Positions 9,901 through 17,600 of a DNA stretch of 25,371 nucleotides are shown piece by piece. This DNA is from Acholeplasmatales bacterium (lineage in GTDB: Bacteria > Bacillota_I > Bacilli_A > Acholeplasmatales > Anaeroplasmataceae). Both the position numbers and the translations under genes were made by a program. A model generated the notes under the pieces. It made no database searches. It worked only from the letters and a program-made list of their open reading frames with translations, and was not told the DNA's origin. The stretch is taken from contig JAILGR010000012.1 in NCBI GenBank assembly GCA_024696565.1, forward strand, positions 1 through 25,371. Direction: 5' to 3'. Position 1 is the first letter of the stretch. Each line of letters begins with the position of its first letter.

Positions 9901-10892
9901 AAAAATATAATTATACATTAAAATATGATAACTATATTGCATCAAAAGCTACATTCCCATATACAGTAATCCCTAAGGTTACTATTGAAGATGGAGAATA
10001 TTTATTTGATGGTAAACGTCTAGATGAATTAAAATATAGTGTTTCAAATACATTATCAATGGATCATGAATTACATATTACTGTTGATGTTAATTCTTTA
10101 GCGTTATTAATCAATGGAGAACCAATTTATGGTGTTGATAAAAATGGTGAAAAGTCTCAAACACCTTATAAGGTTAGTCTACCTTTAGTTACAACTACTG
10201 GTATCAATAAGCAAATGATGCTAGAGGCTGCAGAAACAGGTAATACAGTATTTGATATTTATGGTGATTTAACTGATTTAATTAGTGATGTAACAGATGA
10301 AAAGACTATTTATTCAGCTGATGGAAAAGCAATCTCTTATAGTGCATCAAAAAATATGTTCTATGTAGATTCTGTTGCTACACCAGATTTCCAATTTTCA
10401 AATATTGGTACAGATGGCTTTAGTAAATATAATGATGATACTAACCAAAAGATTGTTGTATCTAGTTTATTAGTTAGTGCCTTAAATGGTGCAACACAAT
10501 ATTCCATTTATGATGGAGATATAGTTATTAATACAACATCTTCATTATCTAATGCCTTATATTCACCTGAAATTAAGGTTACAGAGGCTGGTAAATATAT
10601 TATTAACGGATATTATACTGAATATGCTTTCTCAAATGCGGCAATAAATGCTCATGTTGATGATAATAATTATTTAGTTTTAGGTTCAGTAACTACTGAT
10701 TATTTAATTAGTTCAGCAGACATTATTGAATTAAAAGAAGGTATGGTAACATCCTTACCTATTAATAGTTTAATATTCTTATTAATGCTATGCTTAGTTG
10801 CCGGTCCATTGATGAAATTATTACAAAATATGATTCCATGGATAATTAAACAAGCAAAGACTATTAGAGATTTATTAACAAAAATAAATTGA
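6993..10892 (+). CDS. CtpE-like cation-transporting P-type ATPase with large extracytoplasmic insertion
   Basis: The 1299-residue protein has a complete P-type ATPase core: actuator motif TGES at 244-247, phosphorylated aspartate D397 in CLDKTGTITDG, nucleotide domain, and hinge TGDGVND at 632-638. The core resembles the CtpE-like group, whose characterised member transports Ca2+; ion choice here is inference. There is no CPC or HMA motif, which argues against soft-metal export. TM4 reads MIPSGLF (P354, S355), where related calcium pumps often have PEGL. About ten membrane segments can be read: near 133-152, 156-177, 306-327, 346-372, two between 695 and 743, two more, one ending near 835, and a last one at 1258-1278. 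Two additions are odd: an acidic then Lys/Arg/Glu/Gln-rich N-terminus of about 95 residues, and a strand-rich domain of about 415 residues (838-1252) between the last two segments, predicted outside the cell. Start overlaps mrnC stop (ATGA), preceded by AAGGGGGG. Confidence 0.9.
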   Translation: MKSPNLDELTEEELKEYLAQNADEDLKADLDGGVEKEEPTIQIAEEIEMPAPKKRKQQQTQEEKERKRQAKIKEREIKKRRRYLRKNPSTLVRYDIDPKMGLTSEIAEQRMVDELVNRTSKKSNRSVFSIIMKNIFTFFNLLIFVIAGFLFWQGAPITDFVFLVIVSINIIIGIIQEINAKNMIDKLSLMSAPTAFVIRDGVEHEISIEDVVLDDCIVLESGRQICADSIVIDGAIEVNESLLTGESDAILKNPGDHLFSGSYVVSGKCSARVDKVGKDNYIEKLSQEAKKYKKPKSDLYGALNKIIKFMAFPVVICGALLFYVMYSRTNPGLYSKEMQEIVRKTAGAMIGMIPSGLFLMSTIALYIGVIKLGQKNVLVQDVYCVEMLARVNCICLDKTGTITDGTMVVKNVIDYNTVHGLATRNVVSAMLNALQDNNMTSQALKDKFGLGKRIKHKALIPFSSSRKFQAVTFDKYGTFALGAPEFVLKEDYKRVEKDVNKYASLGYRVLCLAHKDGTIEGVEMPDGPIEIIAMILIEDNIRPDAINTIKYFRDSGVEVRVISGDNPITVSKIASRAGVDNADKFVSLDGKTDSDVINEVRKGTTVFGRVSPQQKRLIIRTLQELGKTVAMTGDGVNDILALKEADCSIAVASGSQAVRSCSHLVLLDSNFDSMPSVVSEGRRVINNVAKVSALFLTKTIFSLFLAIEALITGSYPIATTQLIIIEAFAIGLPSIVLVNEPNNRPVKGKFLTNVIRESLPGALVILAISLVVFGLSSQLNLDSISRTTIIVIAATHTCMMVLFKVCKPFNTVHKVLCGFCYSMFLFIIFVLPQMLELRPITPLTEYYSTKVPISYLTKYPSIERSKANYYVVNGKVYSNLPKDSINYPNTIISAIGDNDKLYYAIDGRKTDIEVARPDLSYSDTGVVYLGGYKVADDIEYKDDLNMTIDEYGYLYCDGKQVKITLTKSNEKYNYTLKYDNYIASKATFPYTVIPKVTIEDGEYLFDGKRLDELKYSVSNTLSMDHELHITVDVNSLALLINGEPIYGVDKNGEKSQTPYKVSLPLVTTTGINKQMMLEAAETGNTVFDIYGDLTDLISDVTDEKTIYSADGKAISYSASKNMFYVDSVATPDFQFSNIGTDGFSKYNDDTNQKIVVSSLLVSALNGATQYSIYDGDIVINTTSSLSNALYSPEIKVTEAGKYIINGYYTEYAFSNAAINAHVDDNNYLVLGSVTTDYLISSADIIELKEGMVTSLPINSLIFLLMLCLVAGPLMKLLQNMIPWIIKQAKTIRDLLTKIN

Positions 10893-10916
10893 TTTATTTA
10901 TAAATTAGGTTATAAT
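10889..10916 (+). promoter_or_regulatory. Promoter of metG
   Basis: The -35 box TTGATT (10889-10894) overlaps the TGA stop of the ATPase gene. A 16-base spacer leads to a perfect TATAAT (10911-10916). The start should be near 10923, just before the T-box leader. No terminator separates it from the ATPase gene. Confidence 0.75.
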
Positions 10917-10923
10917 TTAAACA

Positions 10924-11157
10924 TATAAAAAAGACTTTGAAAAGAAGAGTAATAGATTAAAGCCTCAAAGAGAGTATCTATTTGGTGAAAAGATATAGGA
11001 TAATATCTATGAACATGGTCTTGGAGTCGTGCTAGTGATATGTAATTAGCAACAGGTGCGCCTGTTATAGCGTAAATAGGCTTTTAAAGCGAAAAAGGTT
11101 GGTACCACGTGATTTTGAAATTTCGTCCTTAGTTCATACTAAGGGCGTTTTTTATTT
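10924..11157 (+). promoter_or_regulatory. T-box riboswitch, methionine-specific, for metG
   Basis: The leader has the classical T-box parts in order: an AAGAAGAGTAA motif (10942-10952), AGAGAG (10969-10974), and a distal Stem I hairpin of GTATCT (10974-10979) with AGATAT (10991-10996) whose loop contains GGTGAAA. Next comes GAACATGGTCTTGGAG with Met specifier ATG at 11015-11017, a second hairpin AACAGG/CCTGTT (11051-11066), the T-box TGGTACC (11100-11106), and a terminator. The antiterminator can form from AAGG (11095-11098) with CCTT (11127-11130) and ACG (11107-11109) with CGT (11124-11126), excluding the terminator. TGGT would pair with a tRNA 3' end ACCA. Uncharged tRNA-Met is thus expected to turn metG on. 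A nearby ATG at 11009 is an alternative specifier reading, with the same amino acid. The whole 10893-11170 gap is explained by promoter and T-box. Confidence 0.93.
11124..11153 (+). terminator. T-box-controlled terminator before metG
   Basis: CGTCCTTAG (11124-11132) pairs with CTAAGGGCG (11139-11147) in a nine-pair stem with a six-base loop, followed directly by a run of six Ts. Its 5' arm is shared with the T-box antiterminator. Confidence 0.92.
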
Positions 11158-11170
11158 AAGGAGGAAAAAT

Positions 11171-13111
11171 ATGAGTAAGAAATTTTATTTAACTACGGCA
11201 ATTGCTTATACATCTAGTAAACCTCATATTGGTAATGTATATGAAGCAATCTTAGCTGATGCGATTGTAAGATATAAGAAAAAAGATGGTTATGATACTT
11301 GGTTTCAAACAGGAACTGATGAACATGGTCAAAAGATTGAACAAAAGGCCTTATCTTTAGGTATTACACCAAAAGAACATGTAGATAAGGTATCTAAGGA
11401 ATTAAGAGATGTATATGATTCTATGAATGTAAAATATGATCATTTCATCCGTACTACAGATGAATATCATGAAAAACAAGTTGCTAAAGCTTTTGAAAAG
11501 CTATTAGCTAAAGGTGATATTTATAAAGGTACTTATGAAGGATATTATTGTGTAAACTGTGAATCATATTTTACAGAAAAAGATTTAGTAGATGGTTGTT
11601 GTCCTGATTGTGGGGCTAAAATCAATAAAAATCAAGAGGAGTGCTATTTTCTAAAGCTTGAACCATATAGAGAAAGATTATTAAATTACATCAATGAAAA
11701 TCCAAAATTCATTGAACCAGAAGCTAGAAAAAATGAAATGATTAATAACTTCTTAAAAAATCCAATTCCAGATTTATGTGTTTCAAGAACATCATATAAA
11801 TGGGGTATTCCAGTAATATCTGATCCAAAGCATGTAATATATGTATGGATAGATGCCCTAATTAACTATATTACTGGTTTAGGTTATGATGTAGATGGTA
11901 ATAATCAAGAATTATATAAGAAATATTGGCCTGCAGATTGTCATTTAATTGGTAAAGATATTTTAAGATTCCATACTATTTATTGGCCAATTATGTTGAT
12001 GGCTTTGGATTTACCATTACCTAAACAAGTATTTGGTCATCCTTGGGTATTAATGAATCATCAAAAAATGTCTAAACACACTGGTAATGTTATTTATGCT
12101 GATGAATTAGTTGAGGTATTTGGTGTAGATGCAGTTAGATATTATGTATTACATGAAATTCCATTTGCTCAAGATGGTAATTTAACTTATGAATTAGTAT
12201 GTGAAAGAAGTAATTCTGATTTAGCTAATACTTATGGTAATTTAGTATCTAGAACTATTGCGATGGTAAAGAAATATTTTAAAGATGAAACAATTACTAA
12301 AGGTACATCTACAGAATTTGATAATGAATTAAAAGAAGCATTTAGTGAAGCATCTTTAAAATATTCTAAATTAATGGATGAATTTAGAATTGCTGATGCA
12401 TTAGAAGAAGCAATGAAAGCTTTAAGAGTTGCTAATAAATATATTGATCAAACAGAACCTTGGGTATTAGCTAAGGATGAATCAAAGAAAGATACTTTAA
12501 AGAATGTATTATATAACTTATTAGAAGCAATTCGTATTGGAACAATTTTATTAGAACCCGCTATTCCTGATACAGCTAATAAAGTTTATAAAGCTTTAGG
12601 CACTAATAATACTGAATTAAAAGATTTAGCATTTAATTTAGATTCTAATTATAATGTAACACCTACAGAAATCTTATTTAAAAGATTAGATGTTAAAGAA
12701 GTTATGGATTTAGTATTAGCTAAAGAAGAAGCTAAGAAAAAAGCCATTGAAGAAGCAAAAGCTAAAGAAGAATCTAAAGAAAAGCCAGAAATCACTATTG
12801 ATGATTTTGAAAAATTAGATTTAGTAGTAGGTGAAATTTTAGAAGCTAAAAAACATCCAAAGGCTGATAAGTTATTAGTATTTAAGATTAATATTGGTAC
12901 TGAAGTACGTCAAATTGTATCTGGTATTGCCAAATTCTATAATCCTGATGATTTAGTTGGTAAGAAGGTTATTGTTGTTAAAAACCTAAAAGCAATTAAA
13001 CTAAGAGGAGAAGAATCTCATGGTATGTTACTATGTGGATCTGATGAAGCTGATACTTACTTAGAGCTAGTTAATATTGATTCTTGCAAGCCTGGAGATA
13101 TTGTTAGATAA
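11171..13111 (+). CDS. metG: Methionine--tRNA ligase with C-terminal tRNA-binding domain
   Basis: MetRS charges tRNA-Met for initiation and elongation. The 646-residue chain has the HIGN motif at 19-22, a zinc-type insertion with two CxxC pairs (C127/C130 and C144/C147), and the KMSKS-loop equivalent at 299-303. That loop reads KMSKH, a change at the last position. After the anticodon-binding helices there is a Lys/Glu/Ala-rich linker and, from about 541 to the end, an OB-fold tRNA-binding domain (Trbp111/EMAPII-like, FEKLDLVVGEI ... GEESHGMLL). The reading frame stays open upstream to a TTG within the T-box, but that stretch is leader RNA and terminator; the ATG at 11171 follows AAGGAGG at 11158-11164 and gives the conserved FYLTTAIAYTS start. 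Transcribed alone from its own promoter and T-box. Confidence 0.97.
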   Translation: MSKKFYLTTAIAYTSSKPHIGNVYEAILADAIVRYKKKDGYDTWFQTGTDEHGQKIEQKALSLGITPKEHVDKVSKELRDVYDSMNVKYDHFIRTTDEYHEKQVAKAFEKLLAKGDIYKGTYEGYYCVNCESYFTEKDLVDGCCPDCGAKINKNQEECYFLKLEPYRERLLNYINENPKFIEPEARKNEMINNFLKNPIPDLCVSRTSYKWGIPVISDPKHVIYVWIDALINYITGLGYDVDGNNQELYKKYWPADCHLIGKDILRFHTIYWPIMLMALDLPLPKQVFGHPWVLMNHQKMSKHTGNVIYADELVEVFGVDAVRYYVLHEIPFAQDGNLTYELVCERSNSDLANTYGNLVSRTIAMVKKYFKDETITKGTSTEFDNELKEAFSEASLKYSKLMDEFRIADALEEAMKALRVANKYIDQTEPWVLAKDESKKDTLKNVLYNLLEAIRIGTILLEPAIPDTANKVYKALGTNNTELKDLAFNLDSNYNVTPTEILFKRLDVKEVMDLVLAKEEAKKKAIEEAKAKEESKEKPEITIDDFEKLDLVVGEILEAKKHPKADKLLVFKINIGTEVRQIVSGIAKFYNPDDLVGKKVIVVKNLKAIKLRGEESHGMLLCGSDEADTYLELVNIDSCKPGDIVR

Positions 13112-13121
13112 TTAGATGATT

Positions 13122-13145
13122 AAATCCCAAATTTTGGGATTTTTT
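13122..13145 (+). terminator. Intrinsic terminator of metG
   Basis: AAATCCC (13122-13128) pairs with GGGATTT (13136-13142), with a seven-base loop that can tighten by two A-T pairs. The T-run continues to 13145. It lies 10 bases after the metG stop. Confidence 0.88.
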
Positions 13146-13228
13146 CATTTTATAATATTAGTTAACTATTATATAGTTAGAGATTACATAATTTGCAAAA
13201 TTGTAAAGATAATAGCAATTAAATTAAT

Positions 13229-13247
13229 CTTATTTCTAAGAAATAAG
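13229..13247. repeat. Hairpin between metG and the purine promoter
   Basis: CTTATTTC (13229-13236) and GAAATAAG (13240-13247) form an eight-pair inverted repeat with a three-base spacer. Only AT-rich sequence surrounds it and no gene is seen in 13146-13283. It sits about 40 bp upstream of the proposed purine promoter. It may be a weak second terminator or an operator; the TTGTTTTCG that follows is a poor U-tract. Confidence 0.4.
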
Positions 13248-13283
13248 TTGTTTTCGTTTATGTAAGTGTTTTACTAAGTAAAT

Positions 13284-13312
13284 TTTTCATTTTTTAATTT
13301 TATAAATATGAT
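13284..13312 (+). promoter_or_regulatory. Probable promoter of the purine operon
   Basis: The -35 box TTTTCA (13284-13289, four of six consensus bases), a 17-base spacer and the -10 box TATGAT (13307-13312, five of six) place the start near 13319, just before the riboswitch aptamer at 13327. The -35 box is weak and the region is very AT-rich, so this is less certain than the other promoters. Confidence 0.6.
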
Positions 13313-13326
13313 AAAATAATTATGGT

Positions 13327-13400
13327 GATTAGATATAATAGCCTTAATATGGGAGGCAAGTCTCTACCCTGATACCGTAAATATCAGGACTATCTTAGCC
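13327..13400 (+). promoter_or_regulatory. Purine riboswitch aptamer, guanine class
   Basis: The three-way junction of the purine riboswitch can be read directly. P1 is AGATA (13331-13335) with TATCT (13391-13395), followed by J1/2 TAAT. P2 is GCCT/AGGC with loop TTAATATGG. J2/3 is the conserved GTCTCTACC. P3 is CCTGATA/TATCAGG with loop CCGTAAA, and J3/1 is ACT. The base equivalent to xpt position 74, which pairs with the ligand, is C (13390), so guanine or hypoxanthine is expected rather than adenine. It precedes nine purine-pathway genes and should lower their transcription when guanine is plentiful. Confidence 0.95.
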
Positions 13401-13488
13401 TATTAACTTATTTCTAAAAGTATTAGAGACGACTTGGATCGGAGTTTTAAATGATACAATTAAGAATGAACGTTAATATTAATAGTCC
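13387..13488 (+). promoter_or_regulatory. Antiterminator of the guanine riboswitch
   Basis: GGACTAT (13387-13393), the 3' end of P3 plus J3/1 and the start of the P1 3' strand, is perfectly complementary to ATAGTCC (13482-13488). TATTAAC (13401-13407) is perfectly complementary to GTTAATA (13472-13478). Together they make a two-part helix that cannot coexist with the folded aptamer and takes the first two bases of the terminator arm at 13487. Enclosed is a smaller hairpin, GTATTA (13420-13425) with TGATAC (13452-13457). Pairing is seen in sequence; the switching role is inference from known purine riboswitches. Confidence 0.75.
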
Positions 13489-13510
13489 ATTACGCTGTAA
13501 TGGTATTTTT
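13487..13510 (+). terminator. Riboswitch-controlled terminator 1 of the purine leader
   Basis: CCATTAC (13487-13493) pairs with GTAATGG (13497-13503) around a three-base loop, followed by TATTTTT. Its first two bases are shared with the antiterminator, so it should form when guanine stabilises the aptamer. Confidence 0.8.
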
Positions 13511-13520
13511 GAATGCAATT

Positions 13521-13551
13521 AACAACATTAGTCGACCTAGTGTTGTTTTTT
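13521..13551 (+). terminator. Second terminator of the purine leader, just before purK
   Basis: AACAACATTAG (13521-13531) and CTAGTGTTGTT (13537-13547) form an 11-pair stem with one T-G pair and a five-base loop, followed by Ts to 13551. This is stronger than terminator 1 and ends eight bases before the purK Shine-Dalgarno. It may act as a backup stop or a second control point. Confidence 0.85.
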
Positions 13552-13568
13552 CGTTTTTAGGAGAAATT

Positions 13569-14654
13569 ATGAAAACAATTGGAATTATTGGTGGCGGGCA
13601 GCTAGGAATGATGATAGCTGAGGCAGCAAAGAAATTAGGTTATGATTCTATTTGTCTTGATCCTAATCCTAAGTGTTCAGCAAGTCATATTTGTAAAAAA
13701 GTAATAGTTGCTAAATATGATGATGTAGATGCATTAAATGAATTAGGAGAAGAATCGGATGTCTTAACCTATGAATTTGAAAATGTTCCTTCAGAACAAT
13801 TAAATTTCATTAAGGACAAATTCAATATTCCTCAAGGTATATTACCATTATTTGATTCCCAAAATAGAATTAGAGAAAAAACTAATGCTAAAGATAATGG
13901 ATTAAATACCCCTAAGTTTAAGGCAATCTATAATATGGATGACTTAATGAAGGGAATTGAAGATATTAAATTACCTTGTGTTTATAAAACAACTACCTTA
14001 GGCTATGATGGCCATGGACAAGTTGTAATTAAAACATTAGATGATATAGAGAAGGTAAAGCCATTTTTAAATGGTGAAGGAATATTAGAAGAATTTATTC
14101 CATATGATTTTGAAACATCAATTATTCTAATTAGATCTAAAGAACAAATAATATCTTTCCCAATGGGAATTAATAAGCATAAAAATGGTATTTTAGATTT
14201 AGTAGTAGTTAATGAAAATAAAGATATTTTTAAGAAAATAGAAAAAGCGGCTAAAGAATTTATGGTTAAAGCTAATTATTTTGGTATCTTAACAATTGAA
14301 TTCTTTGTTAAAGGTGATAAGTTCTATTTCAATGAGATGGCACCAAGACCTCATAATAGTGGTCACTACACTATTGAGGGTTGTAATGTTAGTCAATATT
14401 CAGAGCTTGTGAAATTCTTAGTTGAAGATAAGTTAGAAGAACCTAAATTATTATCTCCAACAATTATGAAAAATATCTTAGGCTTTGATTATCAAAATAT
14501 GAAAAAAGTTAAAGAAGATAATAATGTATATATTCATGATTATTTTAAAGAAGATGTTAGAGAAAAAAGAAAGATGGCTCATATAACATTTACTAATTTA
14601 ACAATAGATGAATATGATACAAAATATAAAAAATTATTTAGTGAGGAAAAGTAG
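13569..14654 (+). CDS. purK: 5-(carboxyamino)imidazole ribonucleotide synthase
   Basis: PurK uses ATP and bicarbonate to carboxylate AIR to N5-CAIR. The 361-residue ATP-grasp protein starts with the nucleotide loop IGIIGGGQLGMM, has YKTTTLGYDGHGQ in the ATP-binding region, and near its end the family signature NEMAPRPHNSGHYTIEGC. Length is close to the Bacillus enzyme (about 380). The ATG at 13569 follows AGGAGA (13559-13564); in-frame sequence further upstream belongs to the leader and terminators. It is the first gene of the operon under the guanine riboswitch. PurK needs a class I PurE mutase, and no purE lies beside it, unlike the common purE-purK pair. Confidence 0.96.
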   Translation: MKTIGIIGGGQLGMMIAEAAKKLGYDSICLDPNPKCSASHICKKVIVAKYDDVDALNELGEESDVLTYEFENVPSEQLNFIKDKFNIPQGILPLFDSQNRIREKTNAKDNGLNTPKFKAIYNMDDLMKGIEDIKLPCVYKTTTLGYDGHGQVVIKTLDDIEKVKPFLNGEGILEEFIPYDFETSIILIRSKEQIISFPMGINKHKNGILDLVVVNENKDIFKKIEKAAKEFMVKANYFGILTIEFFVKGDKFYFNEMAPRPHNSGHYTIEGCNVSQYSELVKFLVEDKLEEPKLLSPTIMKNILGFDYQNMKKVKEDNNVYIHDYFKEDVREKRKMAHITFTNLTIDEYDTKYKKLFSEEK

Positions 14655-14655
14655 T

Positions 14656-17600
14656 ATGGCAAAATATCGAATTTATGTGGAGAAAAAAGAAGGATTCCAA
14701 GTTGAATCAAAATCTATGCAAGCAGATTTAAACTTAAATCTAAGCTTAAATTTGAAAAATGTTCGCTTAATCAATGTTTATGATTTATTTGGTTTTTCTA
14801 AAGAATTATTAGAGAAAGCTAAATATCAAGTATTTGGCGAGATTGTTACAGATAATGTATCAACAAAATTAGATTTAACTGGTAAGAAGTATATCGCAAT
14901 GGAATACTTACCAGGTCAATTTGATCAAAGAGCTTCATCAGCAATTGACTGTGTAAAACTAATTGATCCAACTTGTGATATTAATATCCGTTCTGGAAAG
15001 ATTATTATTCTAGATGATGATACAAGCGATGCTACAATCGCTAAGATTAAAAAATATGTAATTAATGCAGTAGAAGCTAGAGAAAAGGATTTATCAGTCT
15101 TATCAGATTTAGAAAAGGCTAAGATTAATCCGGTATCTGTATTAAAAGGATTCACAAATATGAAAGAAGAAGATTATCCTTCATATTGTAAAGAATATGG
15201 TTTAGCAATGAATGCCGATGATCTTGGTTGTGTAGTAAATTATTTCAAAAGAGAAGGCAGAGATCCATGGGAGACAGAACTTAGAATCTTAGATACTTAC
15301 TGGTCTGATCACTGTAGACATACAACATTTAATACAATATTAACTGAAATTAAGATTGATGAATCATTCATGAAAAATGAATTAGAGGAATCACTTGATT
15401 TATATTATAAGATTAGAAAAGATTTAAATAGAGAATCTAAAAAGCTTTGTTTAATGGATTTAGGTACTATTGGTGCTAGATATTTAAGAAAGAAAGGCTT
15501 ACTTGATGATTTAGAAGTTTCAGAAGAAAATAATGCTTGTTCAATCTTTGTAACTATTGACGTTGATGGCGAAGATGAAAAGTGGTTATTACAATTTAAA
15601 AATGAAACACATAACCATCCAACAGAAATTGAACCATTTGGTGGTGCATCAACATGCTTAGGTGGAGCCATTAGAGATCCACTATCTGGTAGAGCTTATG
15701 TTTACCAAGCAATGCGTGTTACAGGTGCTGGTAATATTTATGCAGAAGTTAAAGATACACTAGAAGGTAAATTACCTCAAAGAGTAATTAGCCAAAAGGC
15801 TGCCGCTGGTTATTCATCATATGGTAACCAAATTGGTTTAGCTACTACTCATGTTAGAGAAATTTATCATGATGATTATGTAGCAAAGAGACTAGAGGTT
15901 GGTGCTGTAGTTGGTGCAGTTAAGGCTGATGTAATTAGAAGAGAATCACCTAAGGCTGGCGATATCATTTTATTACTTGGTGGTAGAACAGGTAGAGATG
16001 GTATTGGCGGTGCGACTGGTTCATCTAAAGAGCATACAACAAAATCTATTGAAGTTTGTTCGTCTGAAGTACAAAAGGGTAACGCTCCTGAAGAAAGAAA
16101 GATTTCTCACTTATTTAGAAGACCAGAGGTTACTAAATTAATTAAGAAATCTAATGATTTCGGTGCTGGTGGTGTATCTGTTGCTATTGGTGAATTGGCT
16201 GATGGCTTATCAATTGATTTAGATAATGTTCCTACAAAATATTCTGGATTAAATGCTACAGAGCTTGCAATTTCTGAATCACAAGAAAGAATGGCTGTAG
16301 TTATTGCTCCTAAAGATGTAGATAAATTTATTAAATATTGTCATGAAGAAAACATTGAAGTATCAAAGGTAGCAGTTGTAACTAAAGAACCTAGACTTGT
16401 AATGCAATATAAGGGTAGAAAGATTGTTGATATCTCAAGAGAATTTATTGATTCAGCTGGTGCTGATCATTATGCTAAAGTTTGTGTTAATGCAGTAGAT
16501 AATAAAAATCCATTCATCAAAGATAAGAAGATGAAGGTTAAAGATAGAGTAGAAAAGACTTTAACAGATAATAATGTAGTTAGCCAAAAAGGTTTAATTG
16601 AAATGTTTGATGCAACTATTGGAGCATCTACAGTATTAATGCCATTTGGCGGTAAATATCAAAAGACTGAAACACAAGTATCAGTTCAAAAGTTACCAGT
16701 AAAGGATCATTATACAAATACTGCATCAATTATGGCTTTTGGTTATAACCCATATATTGCAAAATGGAGCCCATATCATGGTGCTGAATATGCAATTATT
16801 GAAGCATGTGCTAAGGTAGTAGCTGCTGGTGCTAGATATGATAAGATGAGATTTTCTTATCAAGAATATTTTGAAAGAATGCATAATGAAAAATCTTGGG
16901 GTAAACCTCTTGCAGCATTACTTGGTGCTTTGAAGATGCAAAACGAATTAGGACTACCTTCAATTGGTGGTAAAGATTCAATGTCTGGAACATTCCAAAA
17001 CATTTCAGTTCCACCAATGCTAATGGCCTTTGGTATTACTACAGTTGATTCAAGAGTAGTTATTTCTCCTGAATTTAAAGGTGAAGGTAATAATCTATAT
17101 TTAATTCGTCATTATGAAAATCCTAATTACACTCCAAATATTCAAGAATTAAAGATGAACTTTGAATTTGTATCATCTAATATTGAAACAGGAAGAATCC
17201 TATCAGCTTATGCTTTAGGCTTTGGTGGTGTAATTGAAGCAGTAACTAAGATGAGCTTAGGTAATCAAATTGGTTTCAATATTTCATATGATAATGAATT
17301 ATTAGATGCATTTAATTATGGTTCTATCTTAGTTGAAACTAAAGAAGAATTAAAATTCCCTAATGCTATTTATTTAGGTAAGACAACAAATAAGAAAACA
17401 GGTGTATTCAATAAGGTTGAATTTAGCTTAGATGAACTTGAAGAATTTAATACTAAGAAATTTACTACTATTTATAAAGATAAAGGCGATAATAATTGTC
17501 CTTTAATGGATATTACTCCTTGTAAGAAGGAAGTAGAACTTCTAAAGAAAAAGAAAGAAGTTATTGCTTACTTCCCAGTCTTCCCAGGTACAAACTGCGA

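Noticed and set aside
11099..11170. N-terminal extension of MetRS starting at the TTG inside the T-box
   Set aside because: The stretch is T-box bulge, antiterminator and terminator RNA; a strong AAGGAGG and the conserved protein start point to the ATG at 11171.
13229..13247. Second intrinsic terminator after metG
   Set aside because: The stem is AT-rich, lacks a continuous T-run, and a better terminator already lies at 13122-13145; it was kept only as a hairpin.
13401..13486. A second ligand-binding aptamer between the purine aptamer and the terminators
   Set aside because: No known aptamer core was recognised, and the antiterminator pairing plus one internal hairpin account for most of the segment.
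13500..13568. N-terminal extension of PurK through the leader
   Set aside because: It overlaps terminators 1 and 2; AGGAGA sits just before the ATG at 13569, which gives the normal PurK N-terminus.
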